From Akkermansia muciniphila (GTDB lineage Bacteria; Verrucomicrobiota; Verrucomicrobiia; Limisphaerales; BJHT01): 64,000 nt of DNA. Positions within the stretch are counted from its first letter, which is position 1. Each line of letters begins with the position of its first letter. Under the pieces are notes generated by a model. The model saw only the letters and a program-made list of their open reading frames with translations, searched no databases and had not been told where the DNA came from. The translations under genes and the position numbers were made by a program. This document shows positions 1 through 7,573 of this stretch, piece after piece. The stretch lies in the NCBI GenBank assembly GCA_945861535.1, contig CAMAUZ010000008.1, forward strand, positions 1-64,000, written 5' to 3'.

Positions 1-420
1 CCCGACATCCGGTGGATTCAACGCTTCGACAACTTCAAGCGGGCCTTTGCGCGATTGAGCGAGGCCTCCGCGTTGGCGAAGGAGCGTGGGCTTTCGGATT
101 TGGAACGACAGGGGCTGATCCAGGCATTTGAGTTCACGCATGAGCTGGCTTGGAACACGCTGAAGGATTTCCTGACTGCGCGAGGCAGTTCCGACAAGCT
201 CTACGGATCCAGAGACGCCACACGGGCGGCCTTTGCGGTGGAACTCATCGAGGACGGGGACGCATGGATGAAGATGATCGAGCATCGCAACGAGTCCTCC
301 CACACTTACAACGACGACGTGGCCGGGAAGATCATGGCGGCGGTGCAGACGCGCTACGTTCCGGCCTTTGCGACGTTTCAACGCCGGTTCTTGGAGCTGG
401 AGAAGGAGGAGACGGCATGA
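1..420 (+). CDS. HEPN-domain protein, HI0074 family (nucleotidyltransferase substrate-binding / toxin), 5' partial
   Basis: The reading frame is open to the left edge, and the residues before the first internal TTG (DIRWIQRFDNFKRAF) match the usual N-terminus of the HI0074 family, so the gene starts at or just before the window edge. About 139 residues are visible, close to full family length. The HEPN signature R-x4-H is present near the C-terminus as RNESSH followed by TY, the catalytic/AMPylation-target motif of HepT-like RNases. The stop overlaps the start of the downstream MNT gene by 4 bases (ATGA), the classic arrangement of HEPN/MNT toxin-antitoxin pairs. The role as an RNase toxin controlled by the partner is known for the family and inferred here. 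Confidence 0.85.
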   Translation, partial: PDIRWIQRFDNFKRAFARLSEASALAKERGLSDLERQGLIQAFEFTHELAWNTLKDFLTARGSSDKLYGSRDATRAAFAVELIEDGDAWMKMIEHRNESSHTYNDDVAGKIMAAVQTRYVPAFATFQRRFLELEKEETA

Positions 421-749
421 ACCACGGTCTGACGACGACCACGGTGGCACGCCTCCAAAGCGTGCTGGCCCATTATCCAGAGGTGGAGAAGGCGGTGCTG
501 TATGGCTCGCGCGCCAAGGGGACGTATCGCCCCGGCTCAGACATCGACCTGACGCTTTGCGGCGGGGAGTTGAACCACACCCTGCTGACGCGGATTAGCA
601 ACGAGCTGGATGACCTGCTGCTGCCCTACCAAATCGATTTATCCCTGATGTCATCATTGAGCCATCCGGCCCTGCTCGACCACATCCGCCGCGTGGGCGT
701 AGTGCTGTATGAAAAGAGTGCGGCGCCACTGGAAGCCCTGCCCGCGTGA
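417..749 (+). CDS. MNT-type nucleotidyltransferase (HI0073-like), antitoxin of the HEPN/MNT pair
   Basis: This 110-residue protein contains the minimal nucleotidyltransferase motif GSRAKGTYRPGSDIDL (residues about 29-44), in which the two Asp residues of SDIDL bind metal. Known MNT partners mono- or poly-AMPylate the HEPN toxin at or next to its R-x4-6-H motif and thereby silence it. The ATG overlaps the stop codon of the HEPN gene (ATGA), so the two are translationally coupled. A longer reading frame begins upstream in the same frame, but it would overlap the HEPN gene extensively; the internal ATG at 417 is the sensible start. Confidence 0.88.
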   Translation: MNHGLTTTTVARLQSVLAHYPEVEKAVLYGSRAKGTYRPGSDIDLTLCGGELNHTLLTRISNELDDLLLPYQIDLSLMSSLSHPALLDHIRRVGVVLYEKSAAPLEALPA

Positions 750-851
750 ACGTGGCCGAAACCCAACGCCTCGCCCGCCTCGCCGAGCAGAAGCCCGCCG
801 CGCTGGACTGATAACTGGACCCATACTTGCCCCATCCCGATGTGTCGCCGG

Positions 852-899
852 TTTCGACACGTCCGGCCAACGTGTCGAAATATTCCTCTTTTTTATACA
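852..899 (+). promoter_or_regulatory. Palindromic operator and probable promoter of the Fic gene
   Basis: A perfect inverted repeat TTTCGACAC-N11-GTGTCGAAA spans 852-880. A -10-like TATACA lies at 894-899. Further half-sites (GTCGAA and CGACAC) sit at 914-930, just before the ATG at 942. The spacing suggests a dimeric repressor covering the -35 region. The Fic protein has a C-terminal winged-helix-like segment, so autoregulation is a reasonable guess; the binding protein is not identified by the sequence. Confidence 0.5.
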
Positions 900-941
900 T
901 ATGCAATTGACGGGTCGAACGGCTCGACACAGCGTCCCGTC

Positions 942-2075
942 ATGGCGTCCACCGGCAAATCTTCCCAACGTCCCAGCGTTTGGCATCCCGCGGAGCCGTT
1001 CAATGCGCTGCCGCCGTTGCCGCCCAAGGCGGACTTGGAAACCAAGGCCATTCTCAAGCGCTGCATCGCCGCCCGCGCCGCGTTGGCCGAATTGAAACAG
1101 GCGGCGGAACTCATCCCGAATCAGGCGGTGCTCATCAACTCGCTGCCACTGCTGGAGGCGCAAGCCAGCTCGGAGATCGAGAATATCGTCACCACCACGG
1201 ACCGGCTGTTCCAGTTCCGGGAGGCGGATGTCGCGGCGGATGCGGCGACGAAGGAAGCGCTGCGCTACCGGCGGGCATTGCTGGAGGGATTCCAAACCTT
1301 GCGGGACCGTCCGCTCGTCACGGGGACGGCGGAGGAGATTTGCAGCCTCATCAAAGGGCGGGAGATGCGGGTGCGGAAGATTCCCGGCACGGCGCTGGCG
1401 CGACAGTCGGGGGAGATTGTCTATACGCCGCCGGTGGGCGAGGATCTGCTGTGCTCGTTGCTGGCCAACTGGGAAAAGTTTTTGCACGAAGCCACGGAGA
1501 TTGACCCGCTCATCCGCATGGCGGTGGCGCACTATCAATTTGAGGCGATTCATCCGTTCACGGACGGCAACGGTCGCACGGGGCGGGTACTGAACAGTTT
1601 GTTTTTCATCAGCGAGGGTTTGCTGACGCTGCCGATTCTCTACTTGAGCCGCTACATCATCCAGCACAAGGCGGACTATTACCGGCTGCTGCGCAAGGTG
1701 ACGCAGACGGACGTGTGGGAAGACTGGGTGATGTTCATGCTCCAAGGGGTGGAAGAAACGGCGCGCTGGACGGTGGCGAAGATTGCGGCCATCCGGACGT
1801 TGCAGGCGCACACGGTGGAGCATGTTCGTGAGGCCGCACCGAAGATTTACAGCCATGAGTTGGTGAACCTGATTTTTGAGCTGCCGTATTGCCGAATTCA
1901 GAACGTGACCGAGCACGAGATTGCCGGCCGGCAGACGGCCTCGGTCTATCTGAAGGAACTGGTAAGAATCGGCGTGCTGGAGGAAAAAGCAGTCGGGCGG
2001 GAAAAGCTTTTCATTCATCCCAAGCTCATGCGCTTGCTCACACGCGAATCAAATGACTTTGCGCCCTACGCATGA
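942..2075 (+). CDS. Fic/DOC family protein (AMP transferase) with N-terminal inhibitory motif
   Basis: Fic enzymes transfer AMP from ATP to a hydroxyl side chain of a target protein. The catalytic motif [12 protein letters not shown] is complete. An upstream segment SSEIEN (about residue 73) fits the inhibitory helix motif S/T-x3-E-G/N, making this a self-inhibited class II Fic. The C-terminal about 80 residues (from SHELVNLIF to the end) look like a winged helix, as in SoFic-type proteins. An in-frame ATG at 840 exists, but it lies upstream of the operator and -10 box; the ATG at 942 gives [16 protein letters not shown], typical for the family. The stop overlaps a following ATG (ATGA), which opens a probable type I restriction gene remnant; Fic genes are often found inside type I R-M loci. 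Confidence 0.9.
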   Translation: MASTGKSSQRPSVWHPAEPFNALPPLPPKADLETKAILKRCIAARAALAELKQAAELIPNQAVLINSLPLLEAQASSEIENIVTTTDRLFQFREADVAADAATKEALRYRRALLEGFQTLRDRPLVTGTAEEICSLIKGREMRVRKIPGTALARQSGEIVYTPPVGEDLLCSLLANWEKFLHEATEIDPLIRMAVAHYQFEAIHPFTDGNGRTGRVLNSLFFISEGLLTLPILYLSRYIIQHKADYYRLLRKVTQTDVWEDWVMFMLQGVEETARWTVAKIAAIRTLQAHTVEHVREAAPKIYSHELVNLIFELPYCRIQNVTEHEIAGRQTASVYLKELVRIGVLEEKAVGREKLFIHPKLMRLLTRESNDFAPYA

Positions 2076-2269
2076 ACGAAGCCGAGGCACCCGCCGAGCG
2101 CATTGAAGCCGCGTTGCAAGCGGCGGGCTGTGGCGAAGCAACTGATACTCGCTCCAGCCCCCGCTTCCCGCCACGGCTACGGAGCGGTGCCCGGAACTAC
2201 GCAGGTCATGGTATTGACCGGGGCGGAGCAAAAAGGTTTTCTAGCACGCAGACAGTTGGCGTGGGGTGA
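2072..2269 (+). pseudogene. Probable 5' remnant of a type I restriction subunit gene (hsdR-like)
   Basis: The ORF starts at an ATGA overlap with the Fic stop. Its first about 20 residues ([19 protein letters not shown]) resemble the conserved N-terminus of HsdR proteins as I remember it (MNEAETRAE-x-I-x-P-A-L-x-A-A-G-W-G). After that the similarity stops and the reading frame becomes compositionally random and ends at 65 residues. I infer a truncated hsdR whose body was lost, leaving only the coupled start. The alternative is a chance small ORF. Confidence 0.4.
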
Positions 2270-2370
2270 CGCGGGACCGGTTGGCGGTCAGGGCATCTCA
2301 ATCCGGCTGAAGTTCCGCCGTTGTGCGGCAGACCTACAACTAACGAAACCAAACCTATCCAAGTCATCGT

Positions 2371-2643
2371 ATGATTAAACAAACTCTCCGCGCGGTCGCG
2401 GTCGCCTCCGTCCTGCTCTCGCTCTCCGCCTTCGCGGCCCCGGGCGTTAAAACCTATCAGGTCACCGGTCCGGTGCTCGAAGTCACCGAGACCACCATCA
2501 CCGTCCAGAAGGGTGAAGAGAAGTGGACGGTGCAACGCAGCAAGAAGACCAAGGTGCGCGGTGATCTCAAGGTCGGCGCCAAGGTCACCATCGAGTATCA
2601 GATGGTGGCTGACGACATTGAAGTGAAGGACGGCAAGAAGTAA
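2371..2643 (+). CDS. Small exported protein of unknown function (DUF5666-like beta fold)
   Basis: The 90-residue product has a signal peptide (MIKQTLRAVAVASVLLSLSAFAAPG, cleavage probably after AFA). The mature part, about 65 residues, has alternating Val/Thr strands (VTGPVLEVTETTITVQ, KWTVQRSKKTKVRG, VGAKVTIEYQ) consistent with a small beta-barrel/OB-like domain of the DUF5666 kind; this is a fold impression, not a firm family call. It is a single-gene unit: a strong terminator follows within 40 bases. Confidence 0.75.
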   Translation: MIKQTLRAVAVASVLLSLSAFAAPGVKTYQVTGPVLEVTETTITVQKGEEKWTVQRSKKTKVRGDLKVGAKVTIEYQMVADDIEVKDGKK

Positions 2644-2680
2644 GGGCGGTGTTCGTAAGCGATCTCTATCGGTGCTGGTG

Positions 2681-2718
2681 AAACCGGCCGGGCGTGCATT
2701 CCCGGCCGGTTTCTTTTT
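2681..2718 (+). terminator. Rho-independent terminator
   Basis: A perfect 12-bp stem AAACCGGCCGGG / CCCGGCCGGTTT with an 8-nt loop is followed by CTTTTTG. It lies 38 bases after the stop of the small exported protein gene. Confidence 0.88.
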
Positions 2719-2751
2719 GTCCTGCGCAGCCCGTTGGGCCTGCTCCTAAAT

Positions 2752-2893
2752 TAAACCACCGATAAATAGGAACCACTAATCGGCACTAACTGGCACCAAT
2801 GAAAAATAAGAACAATTCTATCCGACACTATTCCCGCGGTGTGGGTTCGATTGGTTCCCATTAGTGTCGGTTAGTGCCGGTCAGTGGTTTTTA
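2752..2893. repeat. Imperfect inverted repeat of CCACTAA/GGCACTAA units
   Basis: The left arm (about 2752-2799) and right arm (about 2852-2893) are imperfect reverse complements, 20 of 24 bases matching over the core. Each arm repeats the unit (A/G)CACTAA(C/T) several times. No coding potential is seen. It lies downstream of the minus-strand threonine aldolase gene. Confidence 0.6.
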
Positions 2894-2929
2894 GTCTCCT
2901 GCCTTGCAATTGGAGGCAGTCTTCCCCGT

Positions 2930-4012
2930 TCACGGTTTCTTCCGGATTTCGCGGGTGCTTTTCTTGGGGGTGAGGACGGAACGGATGTCGGCGAGGAAGG
3001 CGTCGATGTCTTCGGGGCGGGTGTCCCAGGAGCAGACCAGGCGCGCTTCGTCGGGCTGGGCGTGGGCGTAGAAGAGCCAGCCTTTGGCCCAGAGGGTCGG
3101 GACCAGGCCGGGGGGCAGGCGGACGAAGACCATGTTGGCCTCACATGGATGGAGGATTTGCACGCCGGGGAGGACCTTGAGCTTGCTCTCGAGGATGCGG
3201 GCCATGCGGTTGGCGTGGCGGGCGTGGAGTTTCCAGGCGTCGTTTTTGAGCACCCCGACCCAGGGCGCGGACAGGAACCGCATCTTTGAGGCGAGCTGTC
3301 CGGCCTGTTTGCAGCGGTAGTCGAACTCGCGGGCCATCTCGAGGTTGAAGAACACCACGGCGTCGCCCACCGCCATGCCGTTCTTGGTGCCGCCGAAGCA
3401 GAGGACATCGACGCCGGCCTCCCACGTGATCTCGCGGGGGCGGCAGTTCAGGGACACCAGCGCGTTGGCGAACCGCGCGCCATCCATGTGAACCCGCAGG
3501 TCGAGTTTGCGCGCCACCTCGCCGATCGCCTGCAGCTCCGCGACGGAGTACACGGTGCCCAGTTCGGTCGCCTGCGTGAGGCTCACCGCGCGGGGTTTGG
3601 GATAATGGATGTCGCTGCGGCGTTTGACGGCGCGCTCGATGGCGTCGGGCGTGATGCGTCCGTGCTCGCCGGGCAGCAGCAGGACCTTGGTGCCGTTGGA
3701 AAAAAACTCGGGCGCGCCGCACTCGTGGGTCTCGATGTGCGCGGTCTCGTGGCAGAGGATGCTGTGATAGGACTGGCAGGTGGCGGCGAGGGCGAGCGAG
3801 TTGGCGGCGGTGCCGTTGAAGACGAAGAACACCTCGCACTGTTTCTCGAAGAAATCGCGGAGGAGGTTGGCGGCGGCGGCGGTCCACGGATCGTCACCGT
3901 AGCCTTGCACGTGGCCGGAGTTGCAGTCGGCCAGCGCCTGCCAGGCTTCGGGGCAGACCCCGGCGTAGTTGTCGCTCGCGAAATGGCGGGGGCGTTTGGG
4001 GGGATGACTCAT
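2930..4012 (-). CDS. Low-specificity threonine aldolase family, PLP-dependent
   Basis: A 360-residue fold-type I PLP enzyme of the threonine aldolase / beta-eliminating lyase family, expected to split threonine or allo-threonine into glycine and acetaldehyde. It has the family opening FASDNYAGVCPEAWQAL, the GT-containing PLP-phosphate loop (VFNGTAANSLAL), the catalytic His in CHETAHIETHECGAPEF, the Asp of HMDGARFANAL that binds the PLP pyridine nitrogen, and the Schiff-base Lys in CFGGTKNGM (about residue 208). Length is normal. The ATG at 4012 has no obvious operon partner. Substrate specificity cannot be read from sequence. Confidence 0.9.
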   Translation of the reverse strand: MSHPPKRPRHFASDNYAGVCPEAWQALADCNSGHVQGYGDDPWTAAAANLLRDFFEKQCEVFFVFNGTAANSLALAATCQSYHSILCHETAHIETHECGAPEFFSNGTKVLLLPGEHGRITPDAIERAVKRRSDIHYPKPRAVSLTQATELGTVYSVAELQAIGEVARKLDLRVHMDGARFANALVSLNCRPREITWEAGVDVLCFGGTKNGMAVGDAVVFFNLEMAREFDYRCKQAGQLASKMRFLSAPWVGVLKNDAWKLHARHANRMARILESKLKVLPGVQILHPCEANMVFVRLPPGLVPTLWAKGWLFYAHAQPDEARLVCSWDTRPEDIDAFLADIRSVLTPKKSTREIRKKP

Positions 4013-4370
4013 AAATTCGTGCGGCGATACTCCCCATCGGTGTTGGAGAAAAGAAGCTCAAAGCGCATTCGGAGGCGCATCCCGAGCGCTGCCCGGTTTG
4101 GAGTTCCGCCGTTGGACCGGATAGTTCGTGCTCAATTTTTTGCGCCGGCTTCCAAGCCTGCTGGGGCGCGGGTTTCCAAACCCGGCGCGCGCTTGGCGAG
4201 GCCGACACCCTGCCGCCTTGGAAGTCGGCGACACCGCAGGTTTGGAAACCTGCGCCACAAGCGCGGCCGGCCGGCGGCTCCGATCGGACTATGAAATATC
4301 CGCGTTAGGCGGCCGGCGGCGCGGGTGCGTCCGAACCGCCGGGAGGCGGAACTCAAATCGGCCCGGCGCG
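4013..4370. repeat. Intergenic palindromic repeats
   Basis: No gene is seen here. The stretch holds hairpin-forming palindromes such as CGCGGGTTTCCAAACCCG (about 4166-4183) and CAGGTTTGGAAACCTG (about 4237-4252), separated by GC-rich filler. Short ORFs here simply translate the repeats. Confidence 0.6.
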
Positions 4371-5969
4371 CTATTTCTTCGCGGCGGCGGGCCGCGTCGT
4401 GAGGGGAAAATCATCCGTGCGAAAGGGCGAGGCCGGCAGGCCGATGCGGTTCCAGAGATTGCCCGTCGGATAGTCCGCCCAGCCGTAGCGGACGGCGACC
4501 GGGCGCTTGATGTCGGGATGGCTCACGGTGACGACGTTGGTGCCGGTGATGAGCGCCTTGCCCCAGACGAACTTCTGATCGTCGCCGCAAATGGCGAAGC
4601 CGCGGAGCGGGCCGCCGCGCGCGTCGAGGCCGGTGCCGAAGTAGTTGAAGGTGACCAGCGCCTTGTCGTTTTTGACTGAGAGACTGCGCAAGGTGGGACC
4701 GGAGAAAATCAGCCGCTCGCCGTACGCGATGCCGCGCGCCGCAATGGCCAGGCGCGCGCCGACCGGTTCCTTTTGCACGGGATGGACGTCGTTCTCATCA
4801 CCCGCGTCGGTGATGACCACGGTGCCGGCTTTGGGCAGGCGGGCGGCAAGAATCTGGGCCTCGCGAAGTTCCGCCCAGGCGCTCGGGCCGGGCTGCTCCT
4901 GGATTTTGCCGAAGGGCGCGAGCTGGACGGTGAGGAACGTGAAGTTGCCCTGCTCGACGACCTTGCTGGCATTGCGCCAGTCGGTGCGCCAGGTGCGGAT
5001 CAGCTCGGGCAGCAGCGTGCGGTATTGCCAGGCCCGGCTGACGTTGGCCTCGCCCTGGTACCACACGGCGCCGCGCAGGGCGACGGGGACCAAGGGGGAG
5101 ATCATGCCGTGGTACAGTTCGCCGACTTTCCACGGCGGCGTGGGCGCGGGTTGCGCGGGTTTACGGCCGTCGCGTGCGAGTTCGTCGGCCTCGCGGTCGT
5201 AGCGGGCCTTGGCTTCTTTGTAGCGCTGATACAACTGCGGATAGGCGTCGATCAGCTCGCGGGCGAGTTCGGGCTGGCCCTCGAGGGCCTTGCGGTTCAT
5301 CCACGCCTCCGCCGTGGAGCCGCCCCACGAGGCCTGGATCAAGCCGACCGGCGTGTTGAGCGACTTCTGCAAATCGCGCCCGAAGAAAAAGGCGACGGCG
5401 GAAAAATTACTCGTCGTCAGCGCGTTGGCCGGCACCCACTGGGAACTGATCTCGCTGAGCGGCGCGTCGGCCTTGACGCGGGGCACGAAGAAGAGGCGGA
5501 GATTGGGAATGGGATTGGTGGCGGCCTCGATGGCGGCGGGGCCGTTTTCGGCGCGATGGAGGGGAAAATCCATGTTGGACTGCCCGCTGCACAACCAGAC
5601 TTCGCCGACGACGACGTTCTGCACCTGCACTTTGTTTTTGCCCTCGGCGGTGAGGACATCGGGCGTGGCGTTGCCGAGCAGCGGGGAGAGTTTCACCGAC
5701 CATTTGCCGTCCTTGGCCGTGGCCTTGACCGTCTGCCCCTGAAACTTGACGACGATATTTTCCCCGGTCTCGGCGGTGCCCCAGACGGTCACGGGCATCC
5801 CGCGTTGCAGCACCATGTTGTCCGTGAAGAGCGCGTGAAGCCGCACATCGGCGCGGGCGGCGGGCGCGGCGACCGCGAGGATTCCCAAGGCGAGCAGCAA
5901 CGCGCAAACCGTGCCGACGGCCCGCGGCAGACGGCGTCGGCGGTGGAGATGAGGTGGAGAAAGACTCAT
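4371..5969 (-). CDS. Secreted sialate O-acetylesterase-like SGNH esterase
   Basis: The 532-residue product carries a signal peptide (MSLSPPHLHRRRRLPRAVG then a hydrophobic stretch, cleavage near AARA-DVRL). The domain has the SASA/SGNH features: Ser nucleophile in GEVWLCSGQSNMDFPL, the WYQGEANVSR block, and the Asp/His pair in a DAGDENDVHPVQKEPVG block. The N-terminal LHALFTDNMVLQRGMPVTVWGTAE is the usual beta-domain start of these enzymes, which remove acetyl groups from sugars in polysaccharide degradation. A longer in-frame start at 6092 would put 41 charged residues before the signal peptide; the ATG at 5969 is preferred. It belongs with the second sialate-type esterase at 51.4 kb and the DUF4838 protein as a glycan-degradation theme. 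Confidence 0.9.
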   Translation of the reverse strand: MSLSPPHLHRRRRLPRAVGTVCALLLALGILAVAAPAARADVRLHALFTDNMVLQRGMPVTVWGTAETGENIVVKFQGQTVKATAKDGKWSVKLSPLLGNATPDVLTAEGKNKVQVQNVVVGEVWLCSGQSNMDFPLHRAENGPAAIEAATNPIPNLRLFFVPRVKADAPLSEISSQWVPANALTTSNFSAVAFFFGRDLQKSLNTPVGLIQASWGGSTAEAWMNRKALEGQPELARELIDAYPQLYQRYKEAKARYDREADELARDGRKPAQPAPTPPWKVGELYHGMISPLVPVALRGAVWYQGEANVSRAWQYRTLLPELIRTWRTDWRNASKVVEQGNFTFLTVQLAPFGKIQEQPGPSAWAELREAQILAARLPKAGTVVITDAGDENDVHPVQKEPVGARLAIAARGIAYGERLIFSGPTLRSLSVKNDKALVTFNYFGTGLDARGGPLRGFAICGDDQKFVWGKALITGTNVVTVSHPDIKRPVAVRYGWADYPTGNLWNRIGLPASPFRTDDFPLTTRPAAAKK

Positions 5970-6059
5970 GCGGGCGATTGAATCGGCGGGGTGAAAAAGG
6001 TCAACAGGAAAGCCGGACGGCGCGCCGGAAGCGCGGCGTTTGCGGCGCGGCAGCAGGGG

Positions 6060-6620
6060 GCGCGGCGGGCCGGTGCGAAGGCCGCACCCCACGGAGCGCG
6101 GCTGTGTCCGCCGAGGACCAGCCGCAGCGGCCCCTAAACCGTAACTATGCAGTGAGGGCGACAGGAGCGCGGCCTTCAGGCCGCAGCAACGTTCATCCGC
6201 AGCGAACGTTCCAAACCACCCGAACGCGGACCTCCACTCACCCTATAGTGAGTCAGAGAAGGAGTCTGGAAATTCGCTCGCCCCAGACAGTATCCACGCT
6301 TCTGCGGCCTGAAGGCCGCGCTCCTGCTGCATAGTCACGGCTAAACGTCGTGGGCGCCCGTTGGAATCGGAGGCTTCCTGTGCGCCCAACCCGCTGCGGC
6401 TGGTGCTCCGCGCACACAGCCGCGCTCCGGGAAAAAGCCTCCCGGCGCGCGAGGATTCCGCAGAGTTGCAGTGCGGTGCGGCGGAGCCGCACCCCACGGA
6501 GCGCGGCCGTCCCGGCCGCAGCGGCAACATCGGAGCCGGGGTGCTGAGAATTTCCGGCGTTGTCGCGTGTGCGGAGCCGCTGCGGGCGGGGAACGCCCGC
6601 GCGCCGACCGCAGAGCTGCG
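6060..6620. repeat. Dispersed modular palindromic repeat block, copy 1
   Basis: No gene is seen in 5970-6622. The block contains several modules found elsewhere in the window: the inverted GGAGCGCGGCTGTGTCCGCC module (about 6097-6135) shared with 29.68 and 49.86 kb; GGAGCGCGGCCTTCAGGCCGC palindromes at about 6169 and in reverse at about 6300, also at 7289; a GCGCGAGGATT...GAGTTGCAGTGC unit at about 6457-6476 related to the inverted repeat at 29.5 kb; and a CGGAGCCGC...GGCAACATCGGAGCC stretch (about 6483-6600) nearly repeated at 49.61-49.74 kb. Confidence 0.75.
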
Positions 6621-6622
6621 GT

Positions 6623-7573
6623 TCAAATCTGGTTGGAAAACTCCGGCGTCGGCGGGTCCTGGCCCTCGGCGGCGCGCAGGGTCAGGAGGATGTCGTTTAA
6701 GGCGTGGCGATTTTGTTCAAAGGACGCGGGCGCGGAGGTGAGCGTGAGTTCCACCCAGTGCGCGCCGAAGCGGAGCAGGGTGGCGCGCAGCTTCAGTTCG
6801 CCGCCGCCGGCGTTGGTCCAGAGCAGATCGCAGGCCGGACCGGCGGCCCCGGCGGCCGTCTCGGTGAATTCTTCGAGGAGTTTGGCGTTGGGATAGCGCG
6901 CCAGCAGGCTCGCGCGCCAGCGGGCGGCGAGCTCGGCCCTGACCTCCTCGGGGTTGGCGGTCGCAGCGGGCGCGGCTTCGGCGGGGCGAAACACGAGTCT
7001 GAGGGAGCAGGAATCATCGGCGCTGATGAACCGGATTTCGGAACGATCCTCGTGATTGCGAAAGCGAAAGTGGCGGGGCGCGACGAACACGACGCGCGTG
7101 TCGCCGGCGCGCACGCGCACCAAGGTGATCGGCGGCAGGGGGGCGAGACTTTGCTCGGTGATTTTTACGCTGAACGAGTTCGGTGGCGGGGTCTGGGCGC
7201 GGGCGGCGTCGCAGACGATCAGCGCCAGGGCCAGCAGGACCAGGCCGAGGCTAACTGTCGAACGCTGAAATAGATTTCGCGGCGCGGCCCGGAGCGCGGC
7301 CTTCAGGCCGCAGAAACATACGCTGGTCGGGAGAGTTTGAGGCACCCAGTTCCAAGCGTGGCGTTCCGCGCGTGTGGGGCAGGCATCCTTGCCTGCCGGT
7401 TGGCGGGGCATCCTTGCCCCGTCTTCCCGCTTCCGCCATGCCGCGCGTCCGCCAAAGGAACGGGCGGCTGGGATGCCGCCCGAACTGTCAGGCTGGAAGC
7501 CTGACTCACACGAACCGGCGTGCCCGCGCTTCTGGTGGGTGGCGTTCACAGGCTCGCGACGGGGTTGGACCAC
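6623..7573 (-). CDS. Exported protein of unknown function
   Basis: The convincing part of this frame starts at a hydrophobic signal sequence (TVSLGLVLLALALIVCDAARA, about residues 107-126 of the open frame) and continues as a roughly 190-residue mature protein (QTPPPNSFSVKITEQSLAPLPPITLVRVRAGD onward) without a family I recognise. The upstream about 100 residues merely translate palindromic repeats (GGCAGGCATCC and GGCCTTCAGGCC modules). No ATG, GTG or TTG lies close before the signal sequence, so the start is uncertain: either the true start was displaced by repeat insertion, or a rare codon near 7250-7270 is used. It lies downstream of the pseudopilin genes on the same strand. Confidence 0.6.
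   Translation of the reverse strand: MVQPRREPVNATHQKRGHAGSCESGFQPDSSGGIPAARSFGGRAAWRKREDGARMPRQPAGKDACPTRAERHAWNWVPQTLPTSVCFCGLKAALRAAPRNLFQRSTVSLGLVLLALALIVCDAARAQTPPPNSFSVKITEQSLAPLPPITLVRVRAGDTRVVFVAPRHFRFRNHEDRSEIRFISADDSCSLRLVFRPAEAAPAATANPEEVRAELAARWRASLLARYPNAKLLEEFTETAAGAAGPACDLLWTNAGGGELKLRATLLRFGAHWVELTLTSAPASFEQNRHALNDILLTLRAAEGQDPPTPEFSNQI
7376..7425. repeat. Double-hairpin repeat (GGCAGGCATCC / CGGGGCATCC), copy 1
   Basis: Two consecutive hairpins, GGCAGGCATCCTTGCCTGCC and CGGGGCATCCTTGCCCCG, follow each other. The same pair is present at 31.05 kb. A Rep-like structural element is inferred. Confidence 0.7.
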
